In this document: positions 54,209-63,929 of the stretch, in pieces
Layout of the letters: each line of letters opens with the position of its first letter
Position numbering within the stretch: the stretch's first letter is position 1
Assembly (NCBI RefSeq): GCF_000467125.1
Contig: NZ_BATJ01000007.1
Span: forward strand, 1 to 64,000
From: Vibrio proteolyticus NBRC 13287
GTDB lineage: Bacteria; Pseudomonadota; Gammaproteobacteria; Enterobacterales; Vibrionaceae
Direction: 5' to 3'
DNA: 64,000 bases
Program-made: the position numbers and the translations under genes
The notes under the pieces: model-generated
Database searches by the model: none
What the model saw: only the letters and a program-made list of their open reading frames with translations
What the model was told of the DNA's origin: nothing

Positions 54209-56338
54209 ATGACGATTTCATTGGTAGAAAGTGGCCGCAAGCTTGAAAGTAGTATTGATTTCACGCCGTTTCTTCGGGCCCTTAAAAAGCATTGGCTGAA
54301 AGTGACGTTGGCCACCGTAATCGTGACGGGTATTTCCGTCCCTTTGGTGGCTCAAATGACCTCGAAGTACGTTTCGACGGCCACGGTCATGATCAAAGCG
54401 CAACAAGATAACGCCACACCGCTCAAGCAAATCGACGGTTACGACTCCACACGCGATCCGTACTACGAAACGCAATATAACCTGATGCAATCACGCGTTG
54501 TTCTGGTAAAAGCCATCACGTCACTGAAATTGCAGGAAGATGAAGCATTCAATGGCGATGAAAAGAACGATGAAAGCCAGTGGACGTTATCAGAAGAAAC
54601 CCGCATAGAGAATGCGCTAAAAACATTGCGGAAAAACCTGTCATTTACACTGATATTGCGTACTCAACTGGTTTACGTTTCCTATGAATCGGCCTCTTCA
54701 GAACGCGCGGCAGAGATAGCCAACGGTGTCGCTCAGGCTTTTGTCGACTACACCATTGAGCAGAAAATAACAAAAACCAAAGCTGCACAGGAGTGGAATG
54801 CGCAGCAAATGGAAGAGCTGAAAGCTCAGGTCGACGCCAAGAAAAAAGAGATGGCGGATTATCTGAATCAACAAGGCTTGCTGACATTTCGTGGTATCGA
54901 TGGTTTTGAGACTGAGAATCTCGGCATCACGACCAATAAATACGCGGATGCGAAAGAGCGCCGTCTGGCTGCTCAGGCGGACTACGAGACCATGTTGAAA
55001 ATTGCAAATGGACCGATTGAGAACCTGGCATCGCTACCGGAGATCTCTGGTCACGCTCAACTTCAGGATCTACGTATTGCCTTGATTCAGGCTCAGCGTA
55101 GCTTGTCAGATTTGAGCCGTCGTTATGGCCCCAAACACAATAAGATTCAGGAGGCCCAGGCGCAGATTGATGCCATCAAAAAGCAGACTTATCTATTACT
55201 GAATGAATTGAAACAGGGTTTACAGAAGAAATATCAGGCAGCACTGATTAAAGAGCAGCGGTATAAAGCACTACTGGATAACCAAGCCACAGATTACAAA
55301 GCGTTGGTGGCCAAGCGTGATCACTACAATGATCTCAAAACTGAACTCGATAAGACCGAAGATTTATACAAAGAACTGTTTTTACGCACGAAAGAACAAA
55401 GTCTGACGTCGACATACCGTGAGTCGGATGCCGTGATATACGATCCGGCGGTGGTGGCGGAGAAACCACAGAAACCGAATAAAGCACTGCTGATCGCGAT
55501 GGTGTGCGTAATGACATTTATTCTCAGTGTGTTGGCAGTGATTGTTATGGCCGCGTTGGATCGTCGAATTACCCATCTCGGTCAGTTGCGAGGCAGATTG
55601 GGTCTGGACAGCGCGGGAGATTTACCCAAATTCGAAACCCAAGGTGACTGGTTGCGTCGCATCAGTGAAAACCCGGCTTCAGCTGAGATTGTCCACGGTA
55701 TTAATGCCGCAATTCACCTCGACGCTGCACCGCAGATGAAAGTGCTGGGTGTAACGTCTTGTTTCACGGATGAAGGAGCCTCTTCGCTGTGCCGTTTACT
55801 GGCTGATGCGATGAGCGATAAAAAGCGCACACTGCTGGTGGATCTGGATTACCGGGCTTCGCACCCAATGGTGCTCGCCTCGGCCAAAGAGAATCAACAG
55901 CAGGGCGGTTTTTATGCGTTGGTCAACCAGTTGGGTAAGGAGCAAATTGTTGGTGTTCGACAAAATTTAGACGTTGTCGCACGCGGTGAGCTGGATGAGT
56001 CGCCTCTGGTCTTTTTTGACCGTGATGAATTTACGGCCTGTATAGATCAGCTATCGCAACAATATGATCAACTGATCCTGAATCTGCCAGCGCTGGAAGA
56101 GAGCAAGGATACTCTTTTGGTATCTCGAGTGTTGGATGTTCTGGTGGTGGTGGTCAAAGCCAATCAGCATCAGTCGCCGGAACTGACGCGTGAACTGAGT
56201 AAGTTAACGATGTCGGCAGAGCAAAGCGTCTTTGGTGTGCTAAATCAGGTCAACGATGATGATCTGCAAAGCGAAGAAAGCAAAGCATTTGTTGCTCAGG
56301 GATCGTCACTTGCTTTGGATACGCTGGAGCAAGCATGA
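54209..56338 (+). CDS. Wzc-like chain-length protein with degenerate kinase domain (VpsO-like)
   Basis: 709 residues from ATG 54209; no strong ribosome site is seen and an in-frame TTG at 54188 is possible. Membrane helices near 38-58 and 428-450 flank a periplasmic, largely coiled-coil Wzz domain. The cytoplasmic part has the tyrosine-kinase fold, but Walker A reads TDEGASS with Ala524 where the essential Lys should be. Walker A' LLVDLDYR is kept, and the Walker B region reads LILNLPALEES. The C-terminus (SSLALDTLEQA) lacks the Tyr cluster. It should control polymer length and export without kinase activity. Confidence 0.9.
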   Translation: MTISLVESGRKLESSIDFTPFLRALKKHWLKVTLATVIVTGISVPLVAQMTSKYVSTATVMIKAQQDNATPLKQIDGYDSTRDPYYETQYNLMQSRVVLVKAITSLKLQEDEAFNGDEKNDESQWTLSEETRIENALKTLRKNLSFTLILRTQLVYVSYESASSERAAEIANGVAQAFVDYTIEQKITKTKAAQEWNAQQMEELKAQVDAKKKEMADYLNQQGLLTFRGIDGFETENLGITTNKYADAKERRLAAQADYETMLKIANGPIENLASLPEISGHAQLQDLRIALIQAQRSLSDLSRRYGPKHNKIQEAQAQIDAIKKQTYLLLNELKQGLQKKYQAALIKEQRYKALLDNQATDYKALVAKRDHYNDLKTELDKTEDLYKELFLRTKEQSLTSTYRESDAVIYDPAVVAEKPQKPNKALLIAMVCVMTFILSVLAVIVMAALDRRITHLGQLRGRLGLDSAGDLPKFETQGDWLRRISENPASAEIVHGINAAIHLDAAPQMKVLGVTSCFTDEGASSLCRLLADAMSDKKRTLLVDLDYRASHPMVLASAKENQQQGGFYALVNQLGKEQIVGVRQNLDVVARGELDESPLVFFDRDEFTACIDQLSQQYDQLILNLPALEESKDTLLVSRVLDVLVVVVKANQHQSPELTRELSKLTMSAEQSVFGVLNQVNDDDLQSEESKAFVAQGSSLALDTLEQA

Positions 56339-57552
56339 GTTTGATTCGTAGCATCACCACAATCGCCGGCTCTTCTGTGATGTCTCAGGCGATTGGTGCG
56401 CTTTCGATCTGGCTGATTTCCCACTATTACGGTATGGCCGAGGTGGGTAACTATGCGCTGACATACAGCATCGTTCTGATCGGCGCGCAAGTGTGTATGT
56501 TTGCGTCTCAGTTAATTCTGCCCAAACAACAAGAAGAATGTTTGTCACAGAACATTGTGTTCTGCTTAGTGCAGACGACAATCATCGCGATTCCTTATGC
56601 AATAGCTGTCGCGATGATCTTCAACAGGTCAGTAACGATTTTGTATGTGCTGACGCTTTGTCATGCCTGGATTTTGGTCTCTGAAAACTTGTTGCTCAGA
56701 GTCGAAAAAATGAAACTGTTGGCTCTGCAGAGAATGTCAGCATCACTGGTGGTGATGAGTGCCATTTTATTGAGTCACAGTGCCACACAAATTTACCAGC
56801 TTTGGGCGGCTATGCTGTTGATCATGATTGTGCTTTGGCTGAGCTACTCGATTGATTTCAAAGCGTTAACCTGGTCACAGTGGACGCCAGCGGCCAACTG
56901 GCAATTTTTCCTGGAAAATCGCAGCCACATCATGAAAGTTGGCAGCGCCGAAGTGCTGGCGATGGCCAATTCGAATCTCCCGACAATTCTGATCAACTTC
57001 TGGTTTTCGGCGTTAACGGCAGGGTACTTTGCAGTGGTCAGCCGGTTTTGTCTTGCGCCTGTGATCATTGTCGGTAACGCCGTTCGAAACTCAATCTTTT
57101 CCAAATGGTCGATCGATTTTCGCAACAGTCGATTTAATTACGATGAATTCATTAAAGTCCGCAAGCTGCTGTTTGTGTTGGGGCTGGTTGCCTCGGCAGG
57201 AGTGTTTATCTTTTACCCTATCGTTATGCAGCTCGGGTTTAGTGATGAATGGATTGAGTCAATTCCGACATCCCGTTACATGTTGCCGTATCTCTTTCCA
57301 GCGTTGGCGGTGTGCCCACTTACGGTGATTGAACTGGTATTTGGATCTCCCAAATATTTTTTACGCATTCAGGTCGAGCAGTTATTGGTGGTGGTGGCGG
57401 CGTTTGTCGTTCTTCCGTATTTCTATAACGACTATGCCTACTCGGTGTTGGCGTTCGCTCTGTTGTCGGCGCTGCGCTACGCGTTTATCTACGTACGCGT
57501 GAATCAAAGGGCGCGCAGTTTGAAACGGGCTGAAGGGGTAACCATTGCGTGA
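56335..57552 (+). CDS. Wzx-type polysaccharide flippase
   Basis: 405 residues, about 10-12 membrane helices, overlapping the upstream stop by 4 bases (ATGA). The N-terminus (TTIAGSSVMSQAIGALSIWLISHYYGMAEVGNYAL, listed only for its pattern of a polar first helix and Y-G-E-V-G-Y-like motif) fits the MOP/PST flippase superfamily. It should move undecaprenyl-linked repeat units to the periplasmic face for polymerisation. Confidence 0.85.
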   Translation: MSLIRSITTIAGSSVMSQAIGALSIWLISHYYGMAEVGNYALTYSIVLIGAQVCMFASQLILPKQQEECLSQNIVFCLVQTTIIAIPYAIAVAMIFNRSVTILYVLTLCHAWILVSENLLLRVEKMKLLALQRMSASLVVMSAILLSHSATQIYQLWAAMLLIMIVLWLSYSIDFKALTWSQWTPAANWQFFLENRSHIMKVGSAEVLAMANSNLPTILINFWFSALTAGYFAVVSRFCLAPVIIVGNAVRNSIFSKWSIDFRNSRFNYDEFIKVRKLLFVLGLVASAGVFIFYPIVMQLGFSDEWIESIPTSRYMLPYLFPALAVCPLTVIELVFGSPKYFLRIQVEQLLVVVAAFVVLPYFYNDYAYSVLAFALLSALRYAFIYVRVNQRARSLKRAEGVTIA

Positions 57553-58922
57553 CATTGAATAATGGCTTGTTCTTGCAACTGTATACTTTTGCCACCTTGG
57601 TAGCGTGTGGTCTGATTCAGTATTTTATTGGCATCGGGGCGGTGCTGTGGTTGCCATTTATTCTTGCGTTTCTAATGCTTGGGCTGTTGATGATGCAGAC
57701 GCGTTACAGTGCGTTCGCTCTTGACCCCCAAGAGCTTGCCACGATGACGCTGTTTGTTGGCTTCTTTGCGATGGCGGTGATATCGACCGTCTTGCAAAGT
57801 GGGCTCACTGTTACCATTGTTGGACTCAAAAATGAGCTGGCGTTGAGCTTGGTGATGCTTTGCATGTTGCTTGGTTTCTGCCGTGAGTCACAGTTGTATC
57901 GTGTAACAAAAGCGTTGTATTGGGTGTTCTACCTTCAGTTTCCGGTAATTGCGTATCAAATCTTAGTGGTAGTACCCCAGCGAGTCGCGTTTAAAGGTGA
58001 ATACGAAAAATGGGATTCCGTGGTTGGCACATTTGGTGGCGATCCTATGGGAGGCGGAAATACTGCGGCCATGGGGCTTTTTTGTATGCTGATCATGCTG
58101 CTTAAGCTCTCAGAATACAAACATGGCGTCGCCAGCAAAAAGAGCACCGCCCTGCATATTGGCGCCGCCTTTTTGTTGTGCATTGTAGGTGAGGTGAAAT
58201 TTGTTATTTTGATTTCACCTTTGCTTCTGGCGTTTGTCTGGTTTGCACCAAGTTATGTGGCGGGAATGAAGCGCTACGATTTGAAAATGATGTTGGCCAT
58301 CATTGGTGGCGTGTTCAGTTTGATCGCGATTGCGATTGCAATTTTGGCTGCGTCATACGTTTCTTCGCTCGGCGCGGATCCGACCACCAGCGCACTGGAT
58401 ATTTTTATCACATCACTCGACTACATTTTTGACCCCAATTACGTGATGCCGTCAGGGGAGTTAGGACGTTTAACTACCTTGTTTTTCTGGTTCAACAACA
58501 GCGATTTATATGGGTTACCAAGTCAGTTGTTTGGGTATGGGTTGAACGCCACAAACCACGGCAGTAGCGTCGCGCCCGGTTTCCTCAACATCGTATTTAA
58601 CCTGCTGTTGGACTCGACATCGTTGAGTATGATGTTGTGGGAAATCGGCCTGTTTGGAACCCTGTTCTACGTGATGACTGTCTTATACGCCGTCCAGATT
58701 GCGTTTCCTAGGCCGTTGCTCGCCAGCCAAGAGCTAAACCATACGGATAAGCAACTGCTGTCCTGGCAGCCCGCATATATTGCGTTTATTTTTGCCGGGC
58801 TGTTGAGCTTGCCGTACAGCCAGATTCTGATGCTAACACCTATGTATCAATTTCTTTTTTATTTTTCACTGGGGGCCATTTTGGTCATCCGAAAGTCTGT
58901 TTTAACCGCGAGCACGCAGTGA
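57549..58922 (+). CDS. Wzy-type polymerase (O-antigen ligase/polymerase-like)
   Basis: 457 residues from GTG 57549, overlapping the flippase stop by 4 bases. There are about 11 membrane helices and a large periplasmic loop (about 285-360) between late helices, as in Wzy polymerases. Sequence conservation in this family is low, so assignment rests on topology and position between a flippase and glycosyltransferases. Confidence 0.78.
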   Translation: MTLNNGLFLQLYTFATLVACGLIQYFIGIGAVLWLPFILAFLMLGLLMMQTRYSAFALDPQELATMTLFVGFFAMAVISTVLQSGLTVTIVGLKNELALSLVMLCMLLGFCRESQLYRVTKALYWVFYLQFPVIAYQILVVVPQRVAFKGEYEKWDSVVGTFGGDPMGGGNTAAMGLFCMLIMLLKLSEYKHGVASKKSTALHIGAAFLLCIVGEVKFVILISPLLLAFVWFAPSYVAGMKRYDLKMMLAIIGGVFSLIAIAIAILAASYVSSLGADPTTSALDIFITSLDYIFDPNYVMPSGELGRLTTLFFWFNNSDLYGLPSQLFGYGLNATNHGSSVAPGFLNIVFNLLLDSTSLSMMLWEIGLFGTLFYVMTVLYAVQIAFPRPLLASQELNHTDKQLLSWQPAYIAFIFAGLLSLPYSQILMLTPMYQFLFYFSLGAILVIRKSVLTASTQ

Positions 58923-58923
58923 T

Positions 58924-59919
58924 ATGACTGAAAAACCAATGATCAGCGTGATCATCAAAACATTTAACGAGCAGGCTGGTATCGCCAACACCATTGTAAG
59001 TATCCGGACTCAGTTGGATGCGTTAAGTTTGCCTTACGAAATTTTGGTTGCGGACAGTTTGTCGACCGACGCCACTCAGGAGATCGCTTTGCAGCATGGG
59101 GCTACGGTGATCGCGTTACGTCGTGCGGATGAACGTTGCTGTGGGGTCGGACATCAACTGGGGTATTTGCATGCTCGGGGAGAGTTTTTGTTGCTGATGG
59201 ACGGTGACATGCAGCTTGAAGCCGGTTTTATTCGCCTGGCTTTGGATTTCTTGCAGACAAACCCGGAATACGCAGGCGTTGCCGGCACGGTTGAAATGGA
59301 TGAGGCCGTCAGCTACGAGTTTCAGTCACGTAAGCAACGACTGGCGACAATCTATCCGATCGGAGACTGCGACCACCTTGGTGGTGGCGGAATGTATCGT
59401 AAAGCCGCCGTTGATGATATAGGTTACCTGACCAACCGAAACCTGCATTCGTATGAAGAAGCCGAACTGGGTATGCGCCTGACGTTAGCCGGCTATAAAC
59501 TGCATCGTCTGAATGTGCCATACTTTTACCACCACTCTTATGATCTGTCGACATTGGCGTTGCTCACCCACCGTTGGCGCAGCGGCTATCTGTTCGGTTC
59601 GGGCGAGTTGCTGCGAGGCGCGTTTGGTAAGTCGCATTTTAAGCAAGCTTTGTTCACGGTAAAAAATGCCTTGCTGTTTGGTGGCTATCTCACTCTGATT
59701 GCGTTGTCTCTGTTGAGTCTGAATCCGGCATTAGTGGGATTCGCGCTGATCCCATTATTGGGCTTTTTTATCCTTAAAACTGTGCGGAATCGTTCTGTTA
59801 AAGCCGGTGCTTATAGCATCTTGAATCTCAGCATGCATTCTGTCGGATTCTTTGTTGGACTGTTTCGTCCGGTCAAAGATCCAATGGCTGCACCAGAACA
59901 CAACGTGAGAGAGAGATGA
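58924..59919 (+). CDS. Family 2 glycosyltransferase
   Basis: 331 residues. The GT2 start ISVIIKTFNEQAGIANTIVS, the ILVADSLSTDAT motif, the metal-binding LLMDGDMQ (DxD, about residues 95-99), GGGGMYRKAA and YEEAELGMRL are all visible. One or two C-terminal hydrophobic segments (about 250-290) suggest membrane association. It adds one sugar of the repeat unit; donor and linkage are unknown. Confidence 0.92.
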   Translation: MTEKPMISVIIKTFNEQAGIANTIVSIRTQLDALSLPYEILVADSLSTDATQEIALQHGATVIALRRADERCCGVGHQLGYLHARGEFLLLMDGDMQLEAGFIRLALDFLQTNPEYAGVAGTVEMDEAVSYEFQSRKQRLATIYPIGDCDHLGGGGMYRKAAVDDIGYLTNRNLHSYEEAELGMRLTLAGYKLHRLNVPYFYHHSYDLSTLALLTHRWRSGYLFGSGELLRGAFGKSHFKQALFTVKNALLFGGYLTLIALSLLSLNPALVGFALIPLLGFFILKTVRNRSVKAGAYSILNLSMHSVGFFVGLFRPVKDPMAAPEHNVRER

Positions 59920-59920
59920 G

Positions 59921-61132
59921 ATGAAAGTATTGATGGTCAATAAGTTTTTCTTTCACAAAGGTGGCGCTGAAACGGTGTTTTTTCAGGAGCGGCAACGGGT
60001 AAAACAAGCGGGCATCGAGGTGGTTGATTTTGCGATGCAACATGAAAACAATCTCCAATCGCCATACTCAGACTTTTTCGTCAGTAACGTCGACTATCAT
60101 GGTGGGCACTCGCTTTCTTCAAAGATACAGACGGCCATCCACTTTATTCATAATACGGAGGCGTGTGAAAAGCTAGCACGACTCCTAAAGCAGGAGCAGC
60201 CGGACATTGTCCACTTCCACAATATTTATCATCAATTGACGCCATCGATTATTAAAGTTGCGCATAATCATGGTTGCAAGACAGTACTAACGGCACACGA
60301 CACGAAAATTGCTTGTCCGAGCTACACGATGTACCGGGATGGCCACACCTGCGAAGCATGTCTGCAAGGAAGCGTATGGAACGCATTTCGTTACCGTTGC
60401 CAGCAAGGCTCTGCGTTTAAGAGTTTATTGTTGTCGATAGAAGCAACATTTCAGTCGCTGGCGAAAAACTATCACCAGTTAGATGTGATTGTCTCTCCGA
60501 GTGAGTTTCTGGCGAAGATTATTCGCCAGAAGTTGCCGGATAATCGTATCGAGGTGATCGTCAACGGTATCGATGAATCCATTGATGCATCACAGTCGCA
60601 AGATGGCCGCTACTTCCTGTATCTGGGACGCCTGAGTAAAGAAAAAGGCGTAGCAACGTTGACCGATGCTTATCAACTGAGCCAGCGTCATATATCACTG
60701 AAGTTGGTCGGTGACGGCCCGTTGTATGACGAGATCAGTGCACGGTATGACAATATCGATATGCTCGGGTTTAAAAGTGGTGATGAGCTGCATGCGTTGA
60801 TTCGCAATGCAACGGCGGTAATTGTACCGTCTGAATGCTACGAGAATTGTTCTATGTCGGTAATTGAAGCCATGGCGTATGGCAAGCCAGTGATAGGGGC
60901 TGATATCGGCGGTATTCCTGAGCAAGTTCGTGACGGCATTGAAGGGCGGTTATTCGAAGCGGGCAATGCGCAATCTTTGGCAAGTGCCATGGACAACCTG
61001 GCGAACAACACACAGCTGGTTGATCGTTTCGGGGTTAATGCGCGTCATCGCTTTGAAGAAAAATATACCTTAACTACGCATCAGCAGCATCTGCTGGCAT
61101 TGTATCAATCTCTGGTAGGAGAAACGTCATGA
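59921..61132 (+). CDS. Family 4 glycosyltransferase
   Basis: 403 residues. GT-B fold with N-terminal VNKFFFHKGGAETVFFQE, the acceptor-domain segment VLTAHDTKIACPSY, and the donor-binding half with YLGRLSKEKGVATL, LVGDGPL and the EX7E-type region PSECYENCSMSVIEAMAYG. A cysteine-rich CEACLQGSVWNAFRYRC stretch near residue 147 resembles similar segments in other polysaccharide GT4 enzymes. It starts one base after the previous stop. Confidence 0.93.
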   Translation: MKVLMVNKFFFHKGGAETVFFQERQRVKQAGIEVVDFAMQHENNLQSPYSDFFVSNVDYHGGHSLSSKIQTAIHFIHNTEACEKLARLLKQEQPDIVHFHNIYHQLTPSIIKVAHNHGCKTVLTAHDTKIACPSYTMYRDGHTCEACLQGSVWNAFRYRCQQGSAFKSLLLSIEATFQSLAKNYHQLDVIVSPSEFLAKIIRQKLPDNRIEVIVNGIDESIDASQSQDGRYFLYLGRLSKEKGVATLTDAYQLSQRHISLKLVGDGPLYDEISARYDNIDMLGFKSGDELHALIRNATAVIVPSECYENCSMSVIEAMAYGKPVIGADIGGIPEQVRDGIEGRLFEAGNAQSLASAMDNLANNTQLVDRFGVNARHRFEEKYTLTTHQQHLLALYQSLVGETS

Positions 61133-62229
61133 AAGTTACTGTACTCGGCACGCGCGGAATACCCGATGTGTTAGGCGGAGTGGAAACCCATTGTCAGAAC
61201 CTCTATCCGGAAATGGCCAGCCAGTCAGACATTGACATTACTGTGATTGCACGATCACCTTATGTGCAGTACACGCGGAGCGAGTATCATGGGGTTCAGC
61301 TTAAATCGGTTTGGGCACCCCAAAAGAAATCGCTGGAAGCCATCTTGCATTCCATTCTGGCCGCTCTCACCACCCTGACTGATGGATCAAAAGTGGTTCA
61401 GGTACACGCTATTGGTCCAGGGTTGGTTGTGCCACTGTTAAGATTACTGGGCAAGCGGGTAGTCTTCACGCATCATGGCCCTGATTATGATCGCCAGAAG
61501 TGGGGAGCGTTTGCCAAAGCGATACTCAAACTTGGTGAAAAAATGGCGGTGACCTATGCCAATGATGTTATCGTCATTTCAGAAGTGATCAATCATTTAA
61601 TAAAACAAAAATACGGTCGCCTTAATGCTCATTTGATACATAACGGTGTGCGAGAACCACGACCTATAGATGCGAGCGTTCAGCAGAAAATTTTGACCAA
61701 ACATGGTTTGGCCGAGAAATCGTATATTGTTGCTGTTGGACGGTTTGTTGAAGAAAAAGGTTTCCATGACCTGATCAGTGCGTATCAGAAAGCGGACATT
61801 GAAAAACCTTTGGTTTTGGTCGGCGACGCTGATCATCCGACGCCATACAGTGAGAATTTGAAACACCGGGCTGAAACGACACCAGGCGTGCAGTTGACTG
61901 GTTTTGTCAGTGGTGATGAGTTACAGACCATATTCTCTCAGGCTGGGCTATATGTGATGCCGTCTTACCATGAAGGGTTACCTATAGCGCTTTTGGAGGC
62001 AATGTCATATTCACTGCCAGCTATTGTCAGTGATATCCCCGCGAATAAAGAAGTGAAACTGGAAGATCGCGTGTACTTCCCTGTATCGGACGTGGATGCC
62101 TTAGCCGATAAGTTACAACAGGCCCACATCGGGGAGCGCTGTGATTACTCAGCGTATCTCAGCAAATACAACTGGGCAGAAATAGCTCAGCAGACACTGA
62201 ATGTCTGGAACAAAGCAGCAGGAAAGTAA
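61129..62229 (+). CDS. Family 4 glycosyltransferase with DUF1972-type N-terminus
   Basis: 366 residues overlapping the preceding gene by 4 bases. The N-terminus VTVLGTRGIPDVLGGVETHC is the DUF1972 signature of rhamnosyltransferase-like GT4 enzymes. HHGPDYDRQKWG and the donor domain with AVGRFVEEKGFHDL, LVGDADHPTPYS and MPSYHEGLPIALLEAMSY follow. It probably transfers a hexose or deoxyhexose in repeat-unit assembly. Confidence 0.92.
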   Translation: MKVTVLGTRGIPDVLGGVETHCQNLYPEMASQSDIDITVIARSPYVQYTRSEYHGVQLKSVWAPQKKSLEAILHSILAALTTLTDGSKVVQVHAIGPGLVVPLLRLLGKRVVFTHHGPDYDRQKWGAFAKAILKLGEKMAVTYANDVIVISEVINHLIKQKYGRLNAHLIHNGVREPRPIDASVQQKILTKHGLAEKSYIVAVGRFVEEKGFHDLISAYQKADIEKPLVLVGDADHPTPYSENLKHRAETTPGVQLTGFVSGDELQTIFSQAGLYVMPSYHEGLPIALLEAMSYSLPAIVSDIPANKEVKLEDRVYFPVSDVDALADKLQQAHIGERCDYSAYLSKYNWAEIAQQTLNVWNKAAGK

Positions 62230-62233
62230 AAGA

Positions 62234-62638
62234 GTGATCGATAACCGAAGTAAAGCCGTTAAGCAGTTCTATCACATGCTGGATAAAGACGTGGCAGATA
62301 GTCTGGATGAGTCGCAGCGCAACGAAATTGAACGAACCATCGATGCGATGGGGTTAGTCACCCGGCATCCTCTGGATGTCAGGAAAACCATTCCCTGGAT
62401 TGGTAAACGTTATTACTTCGTGTTACTTGCAGGACGCGATCGGCGGCGTGCCGTTCGGTATGAGAAATCGCGGCTGCTGAATTTTTTGTTAACCGCGACC
62501 ATTACGTTGGGGATTGTCGCGATTATTGTACTGGCACTGCTGGCGTTATATCTGATCAAGTCGGCGCTTGGTATTGATGTTTTCAAGCACTTCTCATTTG
62601 GTGTGTGGGATTGGTTTAAAGACCTGTCTGGCATTTAA
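62234..62638 (+). CDS. Small membrane protein of the exopolysaccharide locus
   Basis: 134 residues from GTG 62234, chosen for the AGGAAAG ribosome site at 62220-62226. An in-frame ATG at 62201, inside the previous gene, would give 145 residues. The first half is soluble and charged and contains RYYFVLLAGRDRRRAVR. A strong membrane helix (about 87-112 in the short form) and a C-terminal aromatic tail follow. No family is recognised. Similar-sized membrane proteins near the ends of vps/cps loci suggest a role in export or regulation of the polymer, but this is only by position. Confidence 0.72.
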   Translation: MIDNRSKAVKQFYHMLDKDVADSLDESQRNEIERTIDAMGLVTRHPLDVRKTIPWIGKRYYFVLLAGRDRRRAVRYEKSRLLNFLLTATITLGIVAIIVLALLALYLIKSALGIDVFKHFSFGVWDWFKDLSGI

Positions 62639-62652
62639 GGAGGAGCAAACGG

Positions 62653-63588
62653 ATGCTCAAAGCGATAGTGGATAAGTTGTTTCGTCTGGAGGAATGGCAG
62701 ATCGGTGTGGTACGAGACAGCCATTTTACAGACGCGGATTTTTATCAGAAGGTACGCTGGTACAACTTCGCCGGTTATTCGTTTGAGGCGGATCCGTTTT
62801 TATTCGAGCTTGATGGCCTGCCTTATCTCGCATTTGAAGTGTATAGCTATTTCGTCGGGCAGGGGAAACTGAAATGTTTCGACTTAGCAGGCAAGGAATA
62901 CGATTTTTTTAGCGATATCAATGCACAGAATGGGCATGTTTCGTTTCCCTATATGTTTGAGTATCAGGGCGAGTTGTATCTGATACCGGAAACGTCGGAT
63001 CAAAAAGTAATTAAGCTGTACCGTTTTGAACCGGAAAATCAAAAGTTTATTTATGTCCGGGATTTGCTTTCTGGTCACGAGTATGTTGACAGTGTTCTGT
63101 ATCCGAATCAGGATGGCTGTTACCTTTTTACGTCCAGCAATGAAGCCTCAACCAAGCAGCGTTTGTTCCGGGCTGATGAGTTGACGTCAACGTTTTTTGA
63201 ACACCCCCAGTCTCCGATTGCGGATAGTCCTCAAAGTGGCCGAAACGGCGGTGCAATTTTGCAGCATAACAGTCAACTTTTCCGGGTAGCACAGACATCA
63301 GAAGGTTCAGTGTACGGCCGTTCCATTCTATTGATGCGTATTGAGTCGCTCAGTCGCGATGAATATCGAGAGAGGGAATGGCAGGAGTTGACACCGTCGG
63401 CCCCATTTCCAGATGGATTGCATACGTTAAATCAGTGTAATGGAACGTGGGTCATTGATGCTAAGCGTTACAGCTATGCGCCGACCAATATAATCATAAA
63501 ACTGGCTCACAAGCTGGTACCATTCTTCCGACCAAGTACTCGCTATCCTTTGCGTTACGCACAACGAAAGTTACCAGATGACATTTGA
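62653..63588 (+). CDS. Beta-propeller protein resembling the GINT1 N-terminal domain
   Basis: 311 residues, GGAGGAGC ribosome site. No signal peptide or membrane helix. Repeated short blades are visible: ADPFLFELDGLPYLAFEVYS, GHVSFPYMFEYQGELYLIPE, VDSVLYPNQDGCYLFTSS and GRNGGAILQHNSQLFRVAQ. This pattern (ADPFLF, E-pairs, SYPY-like, IPE) is what I recall for the N-terminal propeller of glucosamine inositolphosphorylceramide transferase 1 and related five-bladed folds of glycoside hydrolase families 43/62. In polysaccharide loci such proteins may add or remove a decorating sugar. It is the last gene of the operon. Confidence 0.72.
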   Translation: MLKAIVDKLFRLEEWQIGVVRDSHFTDADFYQKVRWYNFAGYSFEADPFLFELDGLPYLAFEVYSYFVGQGKLKCFDLAGKEYDFFSDINAQNGHVSFPYMFEYQGELYLIPETSDQKVIKLYRFEPENQKFIYVRDLLSGHEYVDSVLYPNQDGCYLFTSSNEASTKQRLFRADELTSTFFEHPQSPIADSPQSGRNGGAILQHNSQLFRVAQTSEGSVYGRSILLMRIESLSRDEYREREWQELTPSAPFPDGLHTLNQCNGTWVIDAKRYSYAPTNIIIKLAHKLVPFFRPSTRYPLRYAQRKLPDDI

Positions 63589-63595
63589 TACATAC

Positions 63596-63628
63596 AAAAA
63601 TCCCCAGAGTCGCTCTCCGGGGATTTTT
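63596..63628. terminator. Bidirectional terminator closing the exopolysaccharide operon
   Basis: AAAAATCCCC (63596-63605) pairs with GGGGATTTTT (63619-63628), with additional AGAG/CTCT pairing inside. Poly-A and poly-T on the two sides make it usable by the exopolysaccharide operon and by the small gene opposite. Confidence 0.85.
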
Positions 63629-63647
63629 AGGTTCATTTGATTAGTTG

Positions 63648-63902
63648 TTATGCAACGTTTTCAGCGCTACTGCCGGTTTTTTTTTCTTGTTGCATTTTAG
63701 TCAGGAAGTAGACGTTGACGCAGGCAATGAAACCGTTGGTCACAACAACTGGCCATGCATCGATCATCAGACCGTAAGCGGTAAAAAGTGCACAACCAAT
63801 AAAGTTAAGTACGCGCAGTTTGACGATGTCTTTCATGGTGAGCGAGATCGCCACCATAATAGAGGCTGCGTAACCCATAATTTCAACCATGTTCATGTCC
63901 AT
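63648..63902 (-). CDS. Small PQ-loop-like (YgjV/SemiSWEET-like) inner-membrane protein
   Basis: 84 residues from ATG 63902, which has GAGGG upstream; the open frame to 63929 adds nine residues. Three hydrophobic helices (about 5-25, 32-50, 55-75) are visible. The sequence GYAASIMVAISLTMKDIVKLRVLNFIGC, broken only for pattern, is of the kind in which a polar turn joins helices in SemiSWEET/YgjV proteins. C-terminal 12 residues are polar. A transport role is possible but unproven. It converges on the exopolysaccharide operon. Confidence 0.75.
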   Translation of the reverse strand: MDMNMVEIMGYAASIMVAISLTMKDIVKLRVLNFIGCALFTAYGLMIDAWPVVVTNGFIACVNVYFLTKMQQEKKTGSSAENVA

Positions 63903-63929
63903 TATTTGACCCTCTTGTATATGCCGCAC

